A DNA stretch of 64,000 nucleotides from Vandiemenella viatica (taxonomy: Eukaryota; Arthropoda; Insecta; Orthoptera; Morabidae): positions 178,357,121 through 178,421,120 of the forward strand of contig CM061919.1 in the NCBI GenBank assembly GCA_031002005.1, written 5' to 3'. This document shows, one piece after another, positions 12,115 to 24,335 of this stretch (the first letter of the stretch is position 1; each line of letters begins with the position of its first letter). Both the position numbers and the translations under genes were made by a program. The notes below the pieces were generated by a model. That model saw only the letters and a program-made list of their open reading frames with translations, had not been told where the DNA came from and ran no database searches.

Positions 12115-13730
12115 GGTATATTTTTGTCACAAGCCTGTATCTTCCTTCATACTTAACCGAAATCAATGAATGAGGTGTCATTTTAAAGCTTATGATCTCC
12201 ACTTTGGTTAAATCGTATTTTAAGCAAGAAAGTTTTCGGAATTCGACCCTTAAAGGGCAAAAATGTAAATTTTTCTAAAATGCTGTTTTCTGTGTTACAA
12301 GTCAGTTATCTCCCTCGATACCTATCTGAAACCGTTTTATGAAGTATCGTTTTAAAGATTAAGATCTCCGCTTCAGTGACGTCATATATTAAGCCAGAAA
12401 TTTTTTGGAATTCGACCCTTAAAGGGCAACAGTATCAATATTTTTGCAATGCATTTTTGTGTCACGAGCGATTTATCTCCCTTAATATCTAACCGATAAA
12501 GACAAATGAGGTATCATATTAAAGAATGAGGTCTCCGCCATGGTAACATTTTATTTTAAGAAAGGAATTTTTCGTAATTCGACCCTTATAGGGCAAAATT
12601 GTAACTTTTTCTAAAATGCGTTTTTTGTATCCCGAGCCATTTATCTCCCTGGATATCTAACCAAAATCGATAAATGAGGTAGGATTATGAGGAGTAATTT
12701 CTCAGCTTTGTGACATCATATTTTAAGAAAGAATGTTTTTGGAATTCAACCCTTAAATGAAAAAAGTATAAATTTTTCTATTGCCGATTTTTGTGTCACG
12801 GGCGATTTATCTCCCTTGATATCTAACCGATATAGATAAATGAGGTATCATATTAAAGAATAAGGTCTCCACCGTGGTAACATTATATTTTAAGAAAGGA
12901 ATTTTTCGTAATTCGACCCATAAAAGGCAAAAATATCAATTTTTCTAAAATGCGTTTTTTGTATCTCGAGCCATTTATCTCCCTGGATATCTAACCAAAA
13001 TCGATAAATGAAGTAGGAATATAAGGAGTAATGTATCAATTTTGTGAAATCATATTTTAAGAAAGAATGTCTTTGGAATTCAACCGTTAAAGGAAAAAAG
13101 TATAAATTTTTCTATAACCGATTTTTGTGTCACGAGCGATTTATCTCCCTTGATATATAGCCGATATAGATAAATGAGGTATCGTATTAAAGAATAAGGT
13201 CTCCGCCGTGGTAACATTATATTTTAAGAAAGGAATTTTTCGTAATTCGACCCATAAAAGGCAAAAATGTCAATTTTTCTAAAATGCGTTTTTTTGTGTC
13301 TCGAGCCACTTATCTCCCTTGATATCTATCCAAAATCGATAAATCAAGTACGATTGTGAGGAATAATGTCTCAGCTTTGCTGACATCATATTTTAAGAAA
13401 GAAGTGTTTGGAATTCAACTATTAAAGGGAAAAAGTATAAATTGTTCTACAACGTATTTTTGTGTCACGAGCCTTATATTTCCCTTGATACCTAATCGAT
13501 ATAGATAAATGACATATCGTATTAAAGACTAAGGTTTCCACCGTGGTAACATTATATTCTAAGAAAGGAATTTTTCGTAATTCGACCCATAAAGCGCAAA
13601 AATGTCAATATTTCTAAAATACGTTTTTTGTGTTTCGAGCCTATTATCTCCCTGGATTTCTAACCAAAATCGATAAATAAAGTAGGAGTATGAAGAGTAA
13701 TGACTGAACTTGGTGACATTATATTCAACC
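12115..13730 (+). repeat. Satellite array, about 167-bp monomers alternating between two subtypes
   Basis: The anchor AATTC(G/A)ACC recurs at 12241, 12410, 12577, 12744, 12911, 13078, 13245, 13413 and 13580, that is, at steps of 169, 167, 167, 167, 167, 167, 168 and 167 bp. From 12410 the monomers alternate: one subtype has GAGCGATTTATCTCCCTTGA, CGATATAGATAAATGAG and GGTCTCCGCCGTGGTAAC; the other has GAGCCATTTATCTCCCTGGA, CAAAATCGATAAAT and a GGAGTAATG block. The true repeat from about 12.4 kb on is therefore a dimer of about 334 bp. The first unit (12115-12240) is partial and diverged, and the array stops inside a unit at 13730. Monomers of the same subtype are closer to each other than to their neighbours, as expected for higher-order repeats. 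No coding potential. Confidence 0.95.
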
Positions 13731-13734
13731 TCAC

Positions 13735-15980
13735 TATTCATCGCATTTTATTCGCGAAATTATCGCACGGGTTGTCTAGTACAGATAAATTTTCACAATA
13801 GTCTGAACTCTTGTATTACAAACTTCCATTCTTTAAATATCAGGCTCACCGACGAATATTGAATTTAGAATAAATTATCATAAGATCCACCGCACACAAA
13901 ATGATAATCACACCAGTTTGGAAAATTGTCTGTTGGTTGGTAAGTCAACCATTCAGTTTGAAATATTACCTGCCTATTAATTAAACACTCCTAGGAAATT
14001 CCTCGTCCATGTTCACATTAAATGAAGCCCTAAATATGTTTCATTCACTAGTTGCGTACAAGCTATGCAACTATCCCTTCCCCTGTCTTTAACAAATAAT
14101 AAAACAGGAAATTAGGTATGTTTCATACAAAGTTTAAAGCATCTGACTATGTTCAATCCTTGAACATTTTTAAAAAAAAAATATTTCAAATATCATGCAG
14201 TCATTCAATCTTTGCTTATCTTCCCTACGCGATCTTGTCGTTTTGGTTGTGAAACGAACAATTTAAAACCGAAATAAAGCTCTGCTTGATTGAACCTAAA
14301 TAGTGCTGAAGTGAAACTGGCCCTCGCCCACACATCAAAAGTCACTGCATTTTCTGACACAGAAGTTAAACTGCGTCTCAAACAATATCCTGAGCGCCCA
14401 AGAAATTCTGAAAAATATTACGACGAAACTGAATAACATTCGGCCAAACTTCGCTTTCTTTGACTCACTACACTTTTAATAACCGTCATTTACTCCCCAA
14501 ATAAAAACGAAGATTGAATTCAGCTACCAAGGAAGTCAATATTCACTTCCAGTAGACTTCATTCCGCCACGTCTCAAATGTATGTAGCGACCCTAAGCGT
14601 TCTCGAACGACGAAAAACTTACAACCCTGGCCACTAACCCCTATTTAAATATTTTCTCAAATTAATGGATGTGATCCAACTCACCTGATGTATTCATAGG
14701 TAATGGTCCTTCCGCTAAAGCCCTCTCGTGCAATAATATCCCTTAAGAACACATCTAAACATTGCGCCACACGCTAAATTCGAAAAAATTAAGTAAAAAC
14801 TCTTTTAAAAAAAGTCCTAAAACAAGCCCAAGTAAACGTATAAAATCATTGGATTATTATTTTTGTTGAATAACTAACAGTATTTATTTAATAACATTCT
14901 GTTTGTGAAATCAGTTTTAATTATTAGAAACTAAATTCGTCGTACCATATGCGGGAACCACTTCACATAATTTTTAACCTGTCTGGCTCTTAAAAAACTG
15001 TTGCCTAGCAACTTGAAATTCATCCCCAATGTCAACCTCTCCGTGTATTTAAAACACTAAAAATTCTTGAATCTATTGTACTTTATAAGCTGCGAGTAAT
15101 AAAAGTTTCTATTTTGAAGTTTCTTAGACACGTTTCAAAACTATTTAATTGAAAGTGCTGATAATTCATAGCGCATCACATCGTAATGGATGGGAAAGCT
15201 ACAGTGCTACCTGCATTATATCCGAATAGAGCTGAGTGACTGCACTGATAGTTTGAGTGGCAACGCGACGCGTCGTTTGAGAGCTGTTGAGTGGAGTTCG
15301 CTACAAACCTGAAAATATGTCCAGCATTGACTCCGGTCTGACCCACCACACACAAGAAATCTCTAAATATCATTCGAGTACACAACTCTAATTGCGTGAG
15401 TGTCCACACGACTTGCACGTCTTTACTGTTGTTGCAGTTGAGGGTATGTCGATTGGAGAATTTAAATTACATAACGGACGATACAAGTCATGAGTAGCAA
15501 TGTTGATTCACTAATGTGACATAAGGTATAAGGTCAAAAGCAGAGTTATCCCGACTTTGAGAAGGAATTTTTTACCCAAGAAGCCTGTTAACCAGATTAT
15601 TAAAAAACATTTATTCAAAAATTTCACTTGACTGTTCTCGAACCAGTGGCCCCTTAAACGATAGGCCAGGAAACTGCGAACTGCTTTGTTGAGGAATGTT
15701 GACTTCTATAGCAAAAATCATAAGTTGGCGTTAACGGTGAACATCAACAGACATTCTCTATCCTCCATTAATGATCAACTTCAAGAGCCCTGCTTATAAA
15801 CAGCCCTACAAGAGCCGCATGGTCTGAAATTGTACTGTTGGATAATGTCGGCTCTGTCAGTCAGATTTTGGTATAGCGGGAGTATTGCGACATTTTTGCT
15901 CTGGATACTTACTTAATTTCAAAGATGCAGCTAACTGTCCTATGTCTCATCCAAGTGCCAAAACTTTCAATTCAATGACA
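13735..15980. other. No recognised gene
   Basis: AT-rich. An 80-aa open frame on the minus strand (15176-15418) lies in a GC-richer patch with several CpGs but has no recognisable motif, so I do not call it a gene. Confidence 0.45.
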
Positions 15981-15983
15981 TAA

Positions 15984-16090
15984 CTGGGTGATCTGGTTGT
16001 ACAATGGTTAAGGCGTCTGACTGGAGCTCAGAAGAAGGTCCACGGTTCGAATCCCGATCTCAATTTGAATTTTCAATCTCTGAAAACCTT
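15984..16090 (+). mobile_element. SINE3 head, tRNA-Arg-like
   Basis: GATCTGGTTGTACAATGG, GGTTAAGGCGTCTGACTGG, then CACGGTTCGAATCCCG. The A and B boxes and the GTCTGACT..TCAGAAG anticodon arm resemble a tRNA-Arg. It is not called a tRNA gene because the acceptor stem does not close (the 5' GATCTGG has no partner after the B box) and the same head recurs at 55124 and 55884 with non-tRNA 3' sequence. Confidence 0.65.
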
Positions 16091-16392
16091 GCTTTGTGCA
16101 TGTAAATTATCTCAAAATGCTTTCGTCGTACGGAATCCATGTTATGCAATAGATCTCCTATACTCCAAATGATTTCCGGCTAACATAATGGCGGAATACG
16201 CAGCAAGTACCAAACTTCCTCACTAAATTATAAAGACAACACAAAAATATTAATAGTTATTGTTCAAACTGGCTGAAATGGTAGTATATACAGAGTATTC
16301 CGTCAACGTCCCTTACTAGCTGATGCTAAATGTGCTTGCCGACTGATTCTTTTTATTTTTCTGCGAACAATCTCTATTTTTTGATATCATGT

Positions 16393-17130
16393 TGTAACAG
16401 CCCTAATACCTGAATTTTGAATAGCATTGTACTGTATGAAGTATTTGTAATGAGCTAATGTTTGGTTGAAAGTGATTTGATATGTTTGTTTTGTAATTTC
16501 TTGTAAATCAGTGTATTTAGACTTTGTTTTAGGTAAGAAAATTATTTAAAGTCCATTTAATATGTTTAAGAACCGAATGATGCAAGAGAAATTCTTAAAT
16601 GTTTGTAATTACATGTATTAATGTAAGTTACGATGTCTACAGGACATTTTTCTACCGTTGGAAAGGATTTCTGTAAATAATTTTGTATTTAAGTATCTAT
16701 AATTACCATTTCTGATCATTTTGTAATGTTGTTAATTAATTTTGTATTAATTCGGATTGTTTTTAATATGTTAGATTGTTTGAGTGATTGTTAATGATCG
16801 AGAAATATCGGGCGGATGCCTTTGAAGGATTCTCGTAATTTCGATAAACACTATATAAACAGATCGCCTGGACAGAGAAATTCATTAAGTATTCAGTTAG
16901 TAAGTCAGTTTAGTTGACAGTATTCAGTGTTACAGAGAGTTTCAATCATTCAGTTGAGTTCACAGAGAGTTTCTTTGCGGCTGTGCATCTCTGTATTGTA
17001 CCTATACTTGTGAATATCGCTGACTTGTTTGGATCAAAATAAACAACCATCTTCATACTTAACCTGTTTGGTGGACTTTTTAATCAATTAATGCAGTAAT
17101 TAAACCACAGAAGAACCCTAATAATGTGTT
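16393..17130 (+). mobile_element. Probable solo LTR of a Gypsy-type retrotransposon
   Basis: The block starts TGTAACAGCCCTAATACC, a common kind of Gypsy LTR start. It has a core promoter (CACTATATAAACAG, TATA at 16852-16858), a downstream stretch rich in CAGT motifs (GTAAGTCAGTTTAGTTGAC) as seen in the R/U5 part of insect LTRs, and a polyadenylation signal AATAAA at 17038-17043. No primer-binding site, gag or pol follows, so it would be a solo LTR. The right end is uncertain: no clear target-site duplication was found, and the limit could lie anywhere from about 17070 to 17130. An alternative is an unrelated pol II promoter fragment. Confidence 0.55.
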
Positions 17131-17449
17131 TTCTGATATTAATTGTAAATTCTTTGTGTAATCCTACCGTTTTTTTTTTTCGTAATATGATCTTCTGGTA
17201 TTATTTTTCTCTAGATTTCAATCAAGGAGAATAATAATTTTAGTTTGATTCATTTGGTTCGATAGAGATACACTCATTATCTTTAACTACTCATTTGATC
17301 CTGGAACACTTGATAGAACACTTTTAGCAAGCCAAACCGGATAGTCGCCAACAGCCGGGAGTACCTGGGTCAAGCCCTAGTTCCAGACAGTTCGGTTTTT
17401 ACGAACTCACGAAATTACTTCAAGTGAACACCACGATAGTTTCTGTGAG

Positions 17450-17542
17450 GAGTCATGGCCGAATTCCTTCCCGCTACTTGCCGTTAATCCTCTCCTGCCT
17501 TTAATTACCTCAACATCGTCAAGCCGCAAAACTGTACATTAT
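17450..17542 (+). mobile_element. SINE1 3' fragment
   Basis: GTCATGGCCGAATTCCTTCC, CTCCTGCCTTTAATTACCTC, then AACATCGTCAAGCCGCAAAA match the last 90 bases of SINE1. The head is missing. Confidence 0.7.
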
Positions 17543-17567
17543 TAACATATGTACTGAACTCATAATT

Positions 17568-17605
17568 CCCCCCCCCCCCAAAAAAAAAAAAAAAAAAAAA
17601 AAAAA
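17568..17605. repeat. C12 run followed by A26 run
   Basis: Homopolymer C (17568-17579) directly followed by homopolymer A (17580-17605). The A run may be a retroposon tail, but no element body adjoins it clearly. Confidence 0.9.
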
Positions 17606-17609
17606 CCAT

Positions 17610-20600
17610 GGTCAAGTACCAACAATCTTCCGGGTAGGTCCTTTGTGAATAACGTCTAACATTTGTTATAGGTTGATAGAAATCTGTAATAGAGTCAGTC
17701 TATGCCGAGGTGAAAATACTGGTCTCGTTATGTCGAATGAGGAGTATATAGGAATTCATCACGGAAGAAATGATGCTGCCGTTTCTTATTTGGTAATACC
17801 TGTCCTCACATTTCTAAACTTCGCTAACTTTTTATTGTCGGGAGATACGACCTAGCCGGATATTTGTATCCGTGCTATAAAATAAACCCCAACACAACAG
17901 CCGTAAAACAGAACTCGCCTTCACTGATGCATTAATAACTTCCTTACGAATTACGCCTTTCCTGGCTTCCACCCGGGCACTAAAATTTTCAAGAATTAAC
18001 TAGCTTTCCTCCGCGCCATGAGTTTTTTTTTAACGTCACCCGTCAAATTTTCTCCACAAGAAGAACTGCTCCACAGTTGGTTACCGTCATCAATAATTTT
18101 GCAAACTGGCCTGTGAAGTTGCAAAAATGTTTCCAGAACGCAGACGGGAAATTGAGTTCCTTTATTTATTGGCGCGTCCCACATGAATTCTCTCCTCTTT
18201 GATTTGATCGAAACTGGACCCGAAATGCCGAATGCACGTAAAATCAACGAAGGTCTGGCGTAGCAACGCAGATAAGCATAGCAGAGTAACTTAATGCAGC
18301 TTCACCTCTCCGATCTAAATCTTTGTTTAGACACTGAAAATTGTTTGTGGCAGTTTCCAGTAATAAACCATTCAGCTCATTAACACACCGAACTATGTTT
18401 TTGAGGAACAACAGTTGCTTGGCCCTGAGGAAGAATTTAAAAAAAAAAAAAAAAAATGACCATTAATATCTCATACAGTTATTTAAAGTTCCATGAAGCA
18501 AATTATTTCACACGTTAATGGTACTGTTTTTATTAAATTTCAGACGTAAATCTGTAATCCCGAGAAGACTTCATTTGTTTAAGCTTTACATCATATTTCG
18601 TAAACAAATATTTAAGGATAATTTTTCGTATAACTGAATTTTCTATTTTACTCTATAATGTGGAACGTAAGTATTCTGTTTTGAGAAACATTTAAATTGT
18701 GGTCACTGTAGTCTAAGACGAATGAGATTAGTTGTGTGGATTTTTACAAACGAAAGAACGTGTGTATTGCTCTACATCAAGCTGTCATATGTTCCGCCTG
18801 ACTGTATTTATGAAAGCAGAATTTAAATCTTGGAAACGGATCAAAATGCTAGCCACACGTTCCCCAATGTCCACTTAGATTACAGTTTACATACTTACGG
18901 AATTCCTGTCTTGGAAAAAAAAGTATTAAATGATGTCACAAAATTTTAATTTTCTAGAGAAACGGCAAAGGTCTTCTTCAGTAATTTGTTGTTAATTATA
19001 AGAATTTTATATTTGTTTTAACGTATAGAAATGTGTAGTAGAGGAAGGTGTTTTCTCAGAAACAATAAGCTTGCTGATGCATTTAGCGATGGACAATTGA
19101 TCCGTTGTTATGTTTCTGTTATTTCGTGCACAAATGTTACAAGCTATTAAACAGAATTTACAAGCGTACATTTAATTCTGCCCTGGATCGTTGGTCACAT
19201 CTCCTATGTGCCAGTGAACACGTATCGTTCAAAATCATTAGCCAGACGGAAACATTTCCGGCCACTGATAATGCATATTTTAATGGTTCCGATTATCCGT
19301 GAAATATTGGTGGCGTAGGGGCGAAAAATCGTTGTTCAACGTCTGTTAGTCAAGCCTGAAAAGCGATCTTCAAAAGTTTACACAGAGATAATAGAAGGAG
19401 AGGCAAAAATAGAACCTCTACACCTGTCTATATGAAAGAAAAAAATTTTCTTTCTTTTTTTCACATTTTTCAGTGGCCTACTGGATGTAGGATTAAAAAG
19501 CTGTGTAATCAACTGTTACATTGATGAAAAAAATTAAAAATGTGTTTTACTTTATTGTATGGCGTATACAGATTTTTCAGTTAAATTACACAGCTATTGC
19601 TTACATGTCAATAAGGAACACACGTTTTTCTGATAATGGTACTTCGAGGGCAAACTTTGTTACCAGTCCCATGTAGCCGAAAGTTGTGAATTTCTATGAA
19701 CATGTTCTCGTCCACAAGGTGGTACGAGCTAAGAAACAAATGTTTTCTTCAAAATATCTCTTCTTTCTATAGTTTTACGCGTATGTTATAGAAATGAAAT
19801 GAAATAGATCCACAGGTTTGGTACATTAATAGTGTTAGGGCGTTTGATAACGAAAAATTAGGAATAGTGCAAATAAAATAAATAATAATGTTGTTTATAG
19901 ATTATGTTAAATATTTTTGCATCGCTCACTATAAGAATATCCCCGGAGATGTGTAACAGTCTTAATAAACCAAGAATGTTGCCAACTACTTACATCCCTT
20001 AAGTACCATTAATTTCCAGAATTAGGTAGAAATATATTATAACGCACATTGATTACTACGTGTGTATGTAATTTCCAGTTCTTATTAATTGATAAACATG
20101 TTAACATTTCGGCAGAAAAATCGTACGCAATTTCAGTTATTTTCAACAATTTTGTTATCTTCCCCTTGCAGACCCCAAAAATATGTAGCTCGTACTTTCC
20201 TAGTCCCTTTTAGTTACCGAATTCCAGGAAGAAAATTATTTCACTTCCAGTATTGGTATAAAGCTGTTGGGTTTTGTAGTTAACGTTTTATACCCCGTGG
20301 TGGGACATTGAATAAATATGCTCCAGGGAATATTACCACTGTGTATACAACTTCCAATGACCTATAATCTTTATAGATCCTCCTTTTATTCCTATGTTCG
20401 TGGGCTTAATCCTTGAACAATTATAGGCATTTAAATACATTCTTTGCCTCTGTGGATTTTCCACAGAAGGAAATTGCATATTTGAGCAGAGAGTGATAAT
20501 ATTCAAAATATTTCCTTGTTTATGTCTGTATCAGCTTTTGTAGCAATCATCCTAAGCGAAAAAATTTCAGAACAATTCTATTATTATTTTTTTAGCTGGT

Positions 20601-20635
20601 TTGATTAGAAACTTTTTGGTGATTAATGAAAAAGA
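17610..20635. other. No recognised feature over 3 kb
   Basis: AT-rich. The open frames are at most 83 aa (17996-18247, minus) and show no motif. A-runs are present at 18438-18456. Confidence 0.5.
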
Positions 20636-20639
20636 TATT

Positions 20640-21430
20640 TCAATAAAAAAAACAATAAAATGTTTGTAATGTTGCTTATAACTCTGCTAGTGCTAGAAGG
20701 TTAAAGTATGTGAGAGGAAACTTCATCGTAAAAAGCAAAATTTTATTTTTGAGGGATTTAATGCTTTTTTCTATTTCGTTTGGCTGATGGAAAGTAGAAA
20801 TACATAATGATGACAAAGATCTGAGTACTGTTGTAGCATCTGTGTCAGTAACAAATGTTTTTTTCATTTTTTCAGCATCCATTAGAAAGTAGTTCTTGAA
20901 AGCAGATGCAACAGAGGAGAGGTTTATTGTTAATGATTAAAGATATCAAGAAATACTATATTTAATGTTTTTACTAAATGCTTGTTTAATAGCACTATCA
21001 CAATAATTTTATTAATTTCTTTTTAGAGTGCATAGATAGAAACCATTTCAGTATTGAAGTTTGATAAACAATTTTCCATCGGAACTGTTCTATAAAAAAT
21101 TTCAATAGTGGTGCTTGAATTTACCTGTACTCTTGTTGGGAAATTTACAGCTTGACAAAGACTTAACGATTTAAGCATTCCTAGAAGATAACATTCTAGA
21201 GCAAAATTTTGTTTAAGTAACCACATAGAACAATTTCATTTTTACTTCGTGATGAACTTATGATAAATGTTTCAAGTTTACTACAAAACATATTGAAGTT
21301 TCCGAAATTATCAGCACTACAAAACTGTAATCCTTCAAATTGATGTTCTAAACAGTATGTGCACAAATCTAAGGATTTAATTAAAGGTAAAAGGAACCTA
21401 CAAACTTTTAATTGGCATTTTTTCACTTTG
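20640..21430 (-). mobile_element. LINE fragment: endonuclease domain, linker and start of RT
   Basis: On the minus strand, frames at 21426-21196, 21226-21023 and 20882-20676 line up with a Jockey/CR1-type LINE ORF2. The first carries LDLCTYCLEHQFEGLQF and then SKNEIVLCGYLN, matching the endonuclease strand that ends in the GD.N motif (the Asp is now Tyr). The next has AVNFPTRVQVNSSTTIE, matching VNFPTR....SSTAID. The last has PNEIEKSIKSLKNK, the linker just before the reverse transcriptase. Frames are shifted and stops present. It could be the 5' part of the same family as LINE A (41448, 57190), but the two do not overlap, so this cannot be shown here. Confidence 0.75.
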
Positions 21431-21668
21431 TGATATCGACTGCTATCATTCTAACTACAGTATGCCAAAAATCAATGTTGTTCTCCTGACGAATTGGATA
21501 CAGTGTCATATTTTCAGTGGACAGTACCAAGAACGAAAATATCTAACGTACCTACTTTATATTGTAGGCCTTTCCATTATGACCTTCTGCTCAGATAAGG
21601 AAATTCGATTTATCCTACCATGTTTAGAACTAAATCAGCTAAAGTTCTAATCCAAAATACCCACCAAA

Positions 21669-21903
21669 TTATTTTTATTTTATTTTTCTTATGGGTTTAC
21701 GTCTCGCCTAAGTCGAGGTCATTAGAGTCGGTAAAGGACGGAAGAAATTCGATGAAGGCCTTCTTAAGGGAGCATGCCGCCATTCACCCGGAGTGATTTG
21801 GGGAAACCATGGAAAACCCAAATATGGATGCCCGAACGGGGATGGGAACCCACGTCCTCCAGAATGCGAGGCCAGAGCATTACCACTCACCCAGCACACT
21901 CGG
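21669..21903 (-). mobile_element. SINE1 copy, full length
   Basis: Reverse-oriented, from CTTATGGGTTTACGTCTCG through GGTCATTAGAGTCGG, GAGTGATTTGGGGAAACC and GAATGCGAGGCCAGAGC to CACCCAGCACACTCGG. The B box is damaged (GGGATGGGAACCC instead of GGGATTCGAACCC). The flanks TACCCACCAAA (21658) and TACCCGGCAAA (21904) are a diverged duplication, 9 of 11 identical. Confidence 0.9.
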
Positions 21904-21919
21904 TACCCGGCAAAAGATC

Positions 21920-23110
21920 GGAGAGAAGATGAAAATAAAAAAAAGGACTACCAATTATTCGCACCGCTAAGCACCGCTAAGCACCGCACAACAGATTATC
22001 AGTGACTGTTTTGGAAAACAGTTTAGAATAGTAAAGAAAACAGTGGTAGTCTCAGAGAGAATTATGGATTTCTTAAGGCAGGTCCACCACCGAAGAATTG
22101 GCTGGATACCGAAGGCAGCAGTCTACAGTTTTTATACACTGAAACTACGATGAAATCTTGTGGACATATGGCTGGACTCCTGTATTCTTTATTTGGAAGT
22201 GGTAACAATGAGCTTTAATGAGCTGATTTGTTCATTACGTGAGATTTATTGTGTGAAGCAGGTTTTTCGTGAAAGTTTGTATTTTAAATTACTCGCTTTC
22301 CAAAGCTTTACCCCGACTGTTTGCACTGCACTCCGGCACTACATTTCACCTACCAACCGCTGCAAACAATTGTTTTCCAAGTATTTTTTCCACTGCGTTT
22401 TTTCGTTGTTTGTAGAAACTGACGTTGTTTGCGTCCTCTGGTTTTCTCTCAGCACATCAATGCAGATAACAGAGCTTACGGACAAAACATTCGCAGTAGC
22501 CTGGCTTAGTTCCAACATCCTTTTCGTTCGGTAAATTGAAATTTTCTCTGACATTTTTTTAAACAGCAAAGTCACTGGACTGGTGGCAGAATATAACTCA
22601 AAATGACTGAATGGCCTGTGGTATGCACAACAGTTGTGCACAAAAATTTACGAACCTCAAAACATATTTCGTGATACTACAAACACCACTGAATTATACG
22701 TCTGTGTTTGTAGCTGGTTTAACCAACTACAAAGAAGGTGAAGATTTAAATGTTAAATTTTCTGTTATTCTAAAATGTTACGAATAAGTGTTGTCGGTAT
22801 GCCTGTATTGTAATGATACCGCAATACGGACAAAATACTGAATTAAAACTACGCTTTCTTGAGGCCAGAGTGGAATCGTGAACAGTGAACCGCTAAGCCC
22901 AAGGTTTTAGCCGCAGCATAATGTGGCTGAACTAACAGACCACAACATTGAAATTAACTCACCATTCTTGATGACCGAGTTTTAATTTTCCAAGCATTTC
23001 CTCTGTAAAGTGGGTTTAACCTTTTCGTAAATGGGACCATGAGGTTTACGTGGAAACTGAACCACGATTAGCTTACATCGATGAACAAACTATACCGGAG
23101 TTGAATGGAA
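21920..23110. other. No recognised gene
   Basis: A 10-bp unit like GCACCGCTAA is repeated about three times at 21960-21988. The 124-aa plus frame at 22160-22534 has no motif and overlaps a 100-aa minus frame. At 23030-23065 a piece like GTTTACGTGGAAACTGAACC may be a SINE2 scrap. Confidence 0.4.
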
Positions 23111-23114
23111 GAGT

Positions 23115-23203
23115 CCAGTTGGTGAGCGGTAATGCTAGGGACTGCCAATCGGTAGAACGAAGTTTCAGGTAGCTGTATGGCACTCAGATTTTGATTATCC
23201 AAC
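23115..23203 (+). mobile_element. SINE1 5' half (split copy)
   Basis: Head TTGGTGAGCGGTAATGC with diverged body ending CTCAGATTTTGATTATCC. The body breaks exactly where the piece at 23655 resumes, so the two are probably one SINE1 split by about 450 bp of inserted DNA. Confidence 0.55.
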
Positions 23204-23275
23204 TTTTTCTTCTTCTTCAACACCTTTTCCCAACATTTTGTGACCGGCTGCCTTTGATGGGTTTTACTGATTGTT
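23204..23275 (-). mobile_element. RTE-like LINE 3' scrap
   Basis: In reverse, the bases encode a piece like KGSRSQNVGKRC followed by a run of Arg/Lys. This matches the extreme C-terminus of the LINE at 38715-39335 (CTTCTTCTTC, TTTTCCCAACATT shared). Confidence 0.5.
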
Positions 23276-23417
23276 GGTATGGTCAAATTTTTACCTTTGA
23301 CTCTACGATCGCAATGCTTGCCGATGTCAAACATTTTATACCTGCTACTAGGCCGTATTACGTACTAGTGCTGCCACCTATTTGCGAAACGTGTATCTAT
23401 ATTCTGTGTGTGTGACA

Positions 23418-23482
23418 ACTGTTTTTTTGTTTTTTTTGTTTTTTGTTTTTTTGTTGTTTTTTTTGTTTTGTTTTTTTGTTTT
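23418..23482. repeat. T/G low-complexity tract
   Basis: About 65 bases of T runs separated by single G or GTTG, with one AA-free stretch throughout. It lies inside the DNA that splits the SINE1. Confidence 0.9.
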
Positions 23483-23654
23483 GTGAAATGTGTAGTTTAT
23501 GAGTCGGGGATTGGGGATCGCCCCGGAATTCACCTTGATGAAATCAGGCCAGTGCAGGATAGCCTGGAATCGTGCCTGGCCCCCTTGTACCTTCCCGATC
23601 CAGTGTGTGGTCTCATCTCACTGATTCACAATACCGAGTCAACTTTGTACTTTC

Positions 23655-23800
23655 TGTCATTTCCCGAAACTTCTCCATGCGAATGTCGGGATGGTTTCGT
23701 CAAATGGCCATAGCTGAATGAATTCTCGTTACCTTCCCTCTATCGTCTTCCACCATTAATGAACCCGACGTCGACGTGTATTAAAACCAGAATTAAACCA
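23655..23800 (+). mobile_element. SINE1 3' half (split copy)
   Basis: Resumes at TCATTTCCCGAAACTTCTCC and continues ATGCGAATGTCGGGATGG, GGCCATAGCTGAATGAATTC and the end CCCGACGTCGACGTGTATTA. It completes the piece at 23115-23203. Confidence 0.65.
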
Positions 23801-24335
23801 AAACATCTGAGTCGTTTGGAAGATTAATGGCATCAGAAATTTTAAAACATTGGCTGCATTTGAAAAGAATGTCTCTAGTACCTACTATATGCCCTCACCT
23901 TACTAATGAATCGCCACACCTCTTCCGAATGTCACTGTGTAAATAAAGATTTTACAGTTTTGTATGTTCTCGGTTTTCCCATTTCAGTATTGACTACATG
24001 TTATATCCGACTTTTCAGTCAGCATAATTTCGCTTTCACAAGAGGACTGAGGAAGCCAGGCCTTGTCGAAAGGCTGTTTTGTGATTCATATGCTGGATGT
24101 TAGTTATTTGTCGACCTTTCTGCAATGACTAATTGTAGATAAGCATCAATACTTTGTAATTTTATTTGATCCGATCGCCACAATCAGTGACCTGAATAAA
24201 TTTAATATGTTTGATATGAAAATTTCCTATCACAAGCATGGAACAGGTAGTTGTGATATATCAGAAACACTCATCTTCGCAAGAACACGCTCTTATTTTC
24301 ACAATATCGATTTCACAAATTACTTATGACCCCAG
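23801..24335. other. No recognised feature
   Basis: No motif-bearing frames and no repeat with a partner in the window. Confidence 0.45.

Noticed and set aside
12115..13730. CRISPR-like regular repeats
   Set aside because: Units are 167 bp, adjoin without unique spacers and diverge along their whole length. This is a satellite in a eukaryotic genome.
15984..16060. Possible tRNA-Arg gene
   Set aside because: A and B boxes are good, but the acceptor stem does not close and the same head occurs twice more (55124 and 55884) with differing 3' sequence, so it is a SINE head.
17568..17605. C12-A26 as a regulatory or telomeric element
   Set aside because: Plain homopolymers, most likely retroposon tail or sequencing-prone tract; no repeat unit of telomeric type.
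22160..22641. Opposed frames of 124 and 100 aa
   Set aside because: Neither has a motif; the overlap on opposite strands suggests chance.
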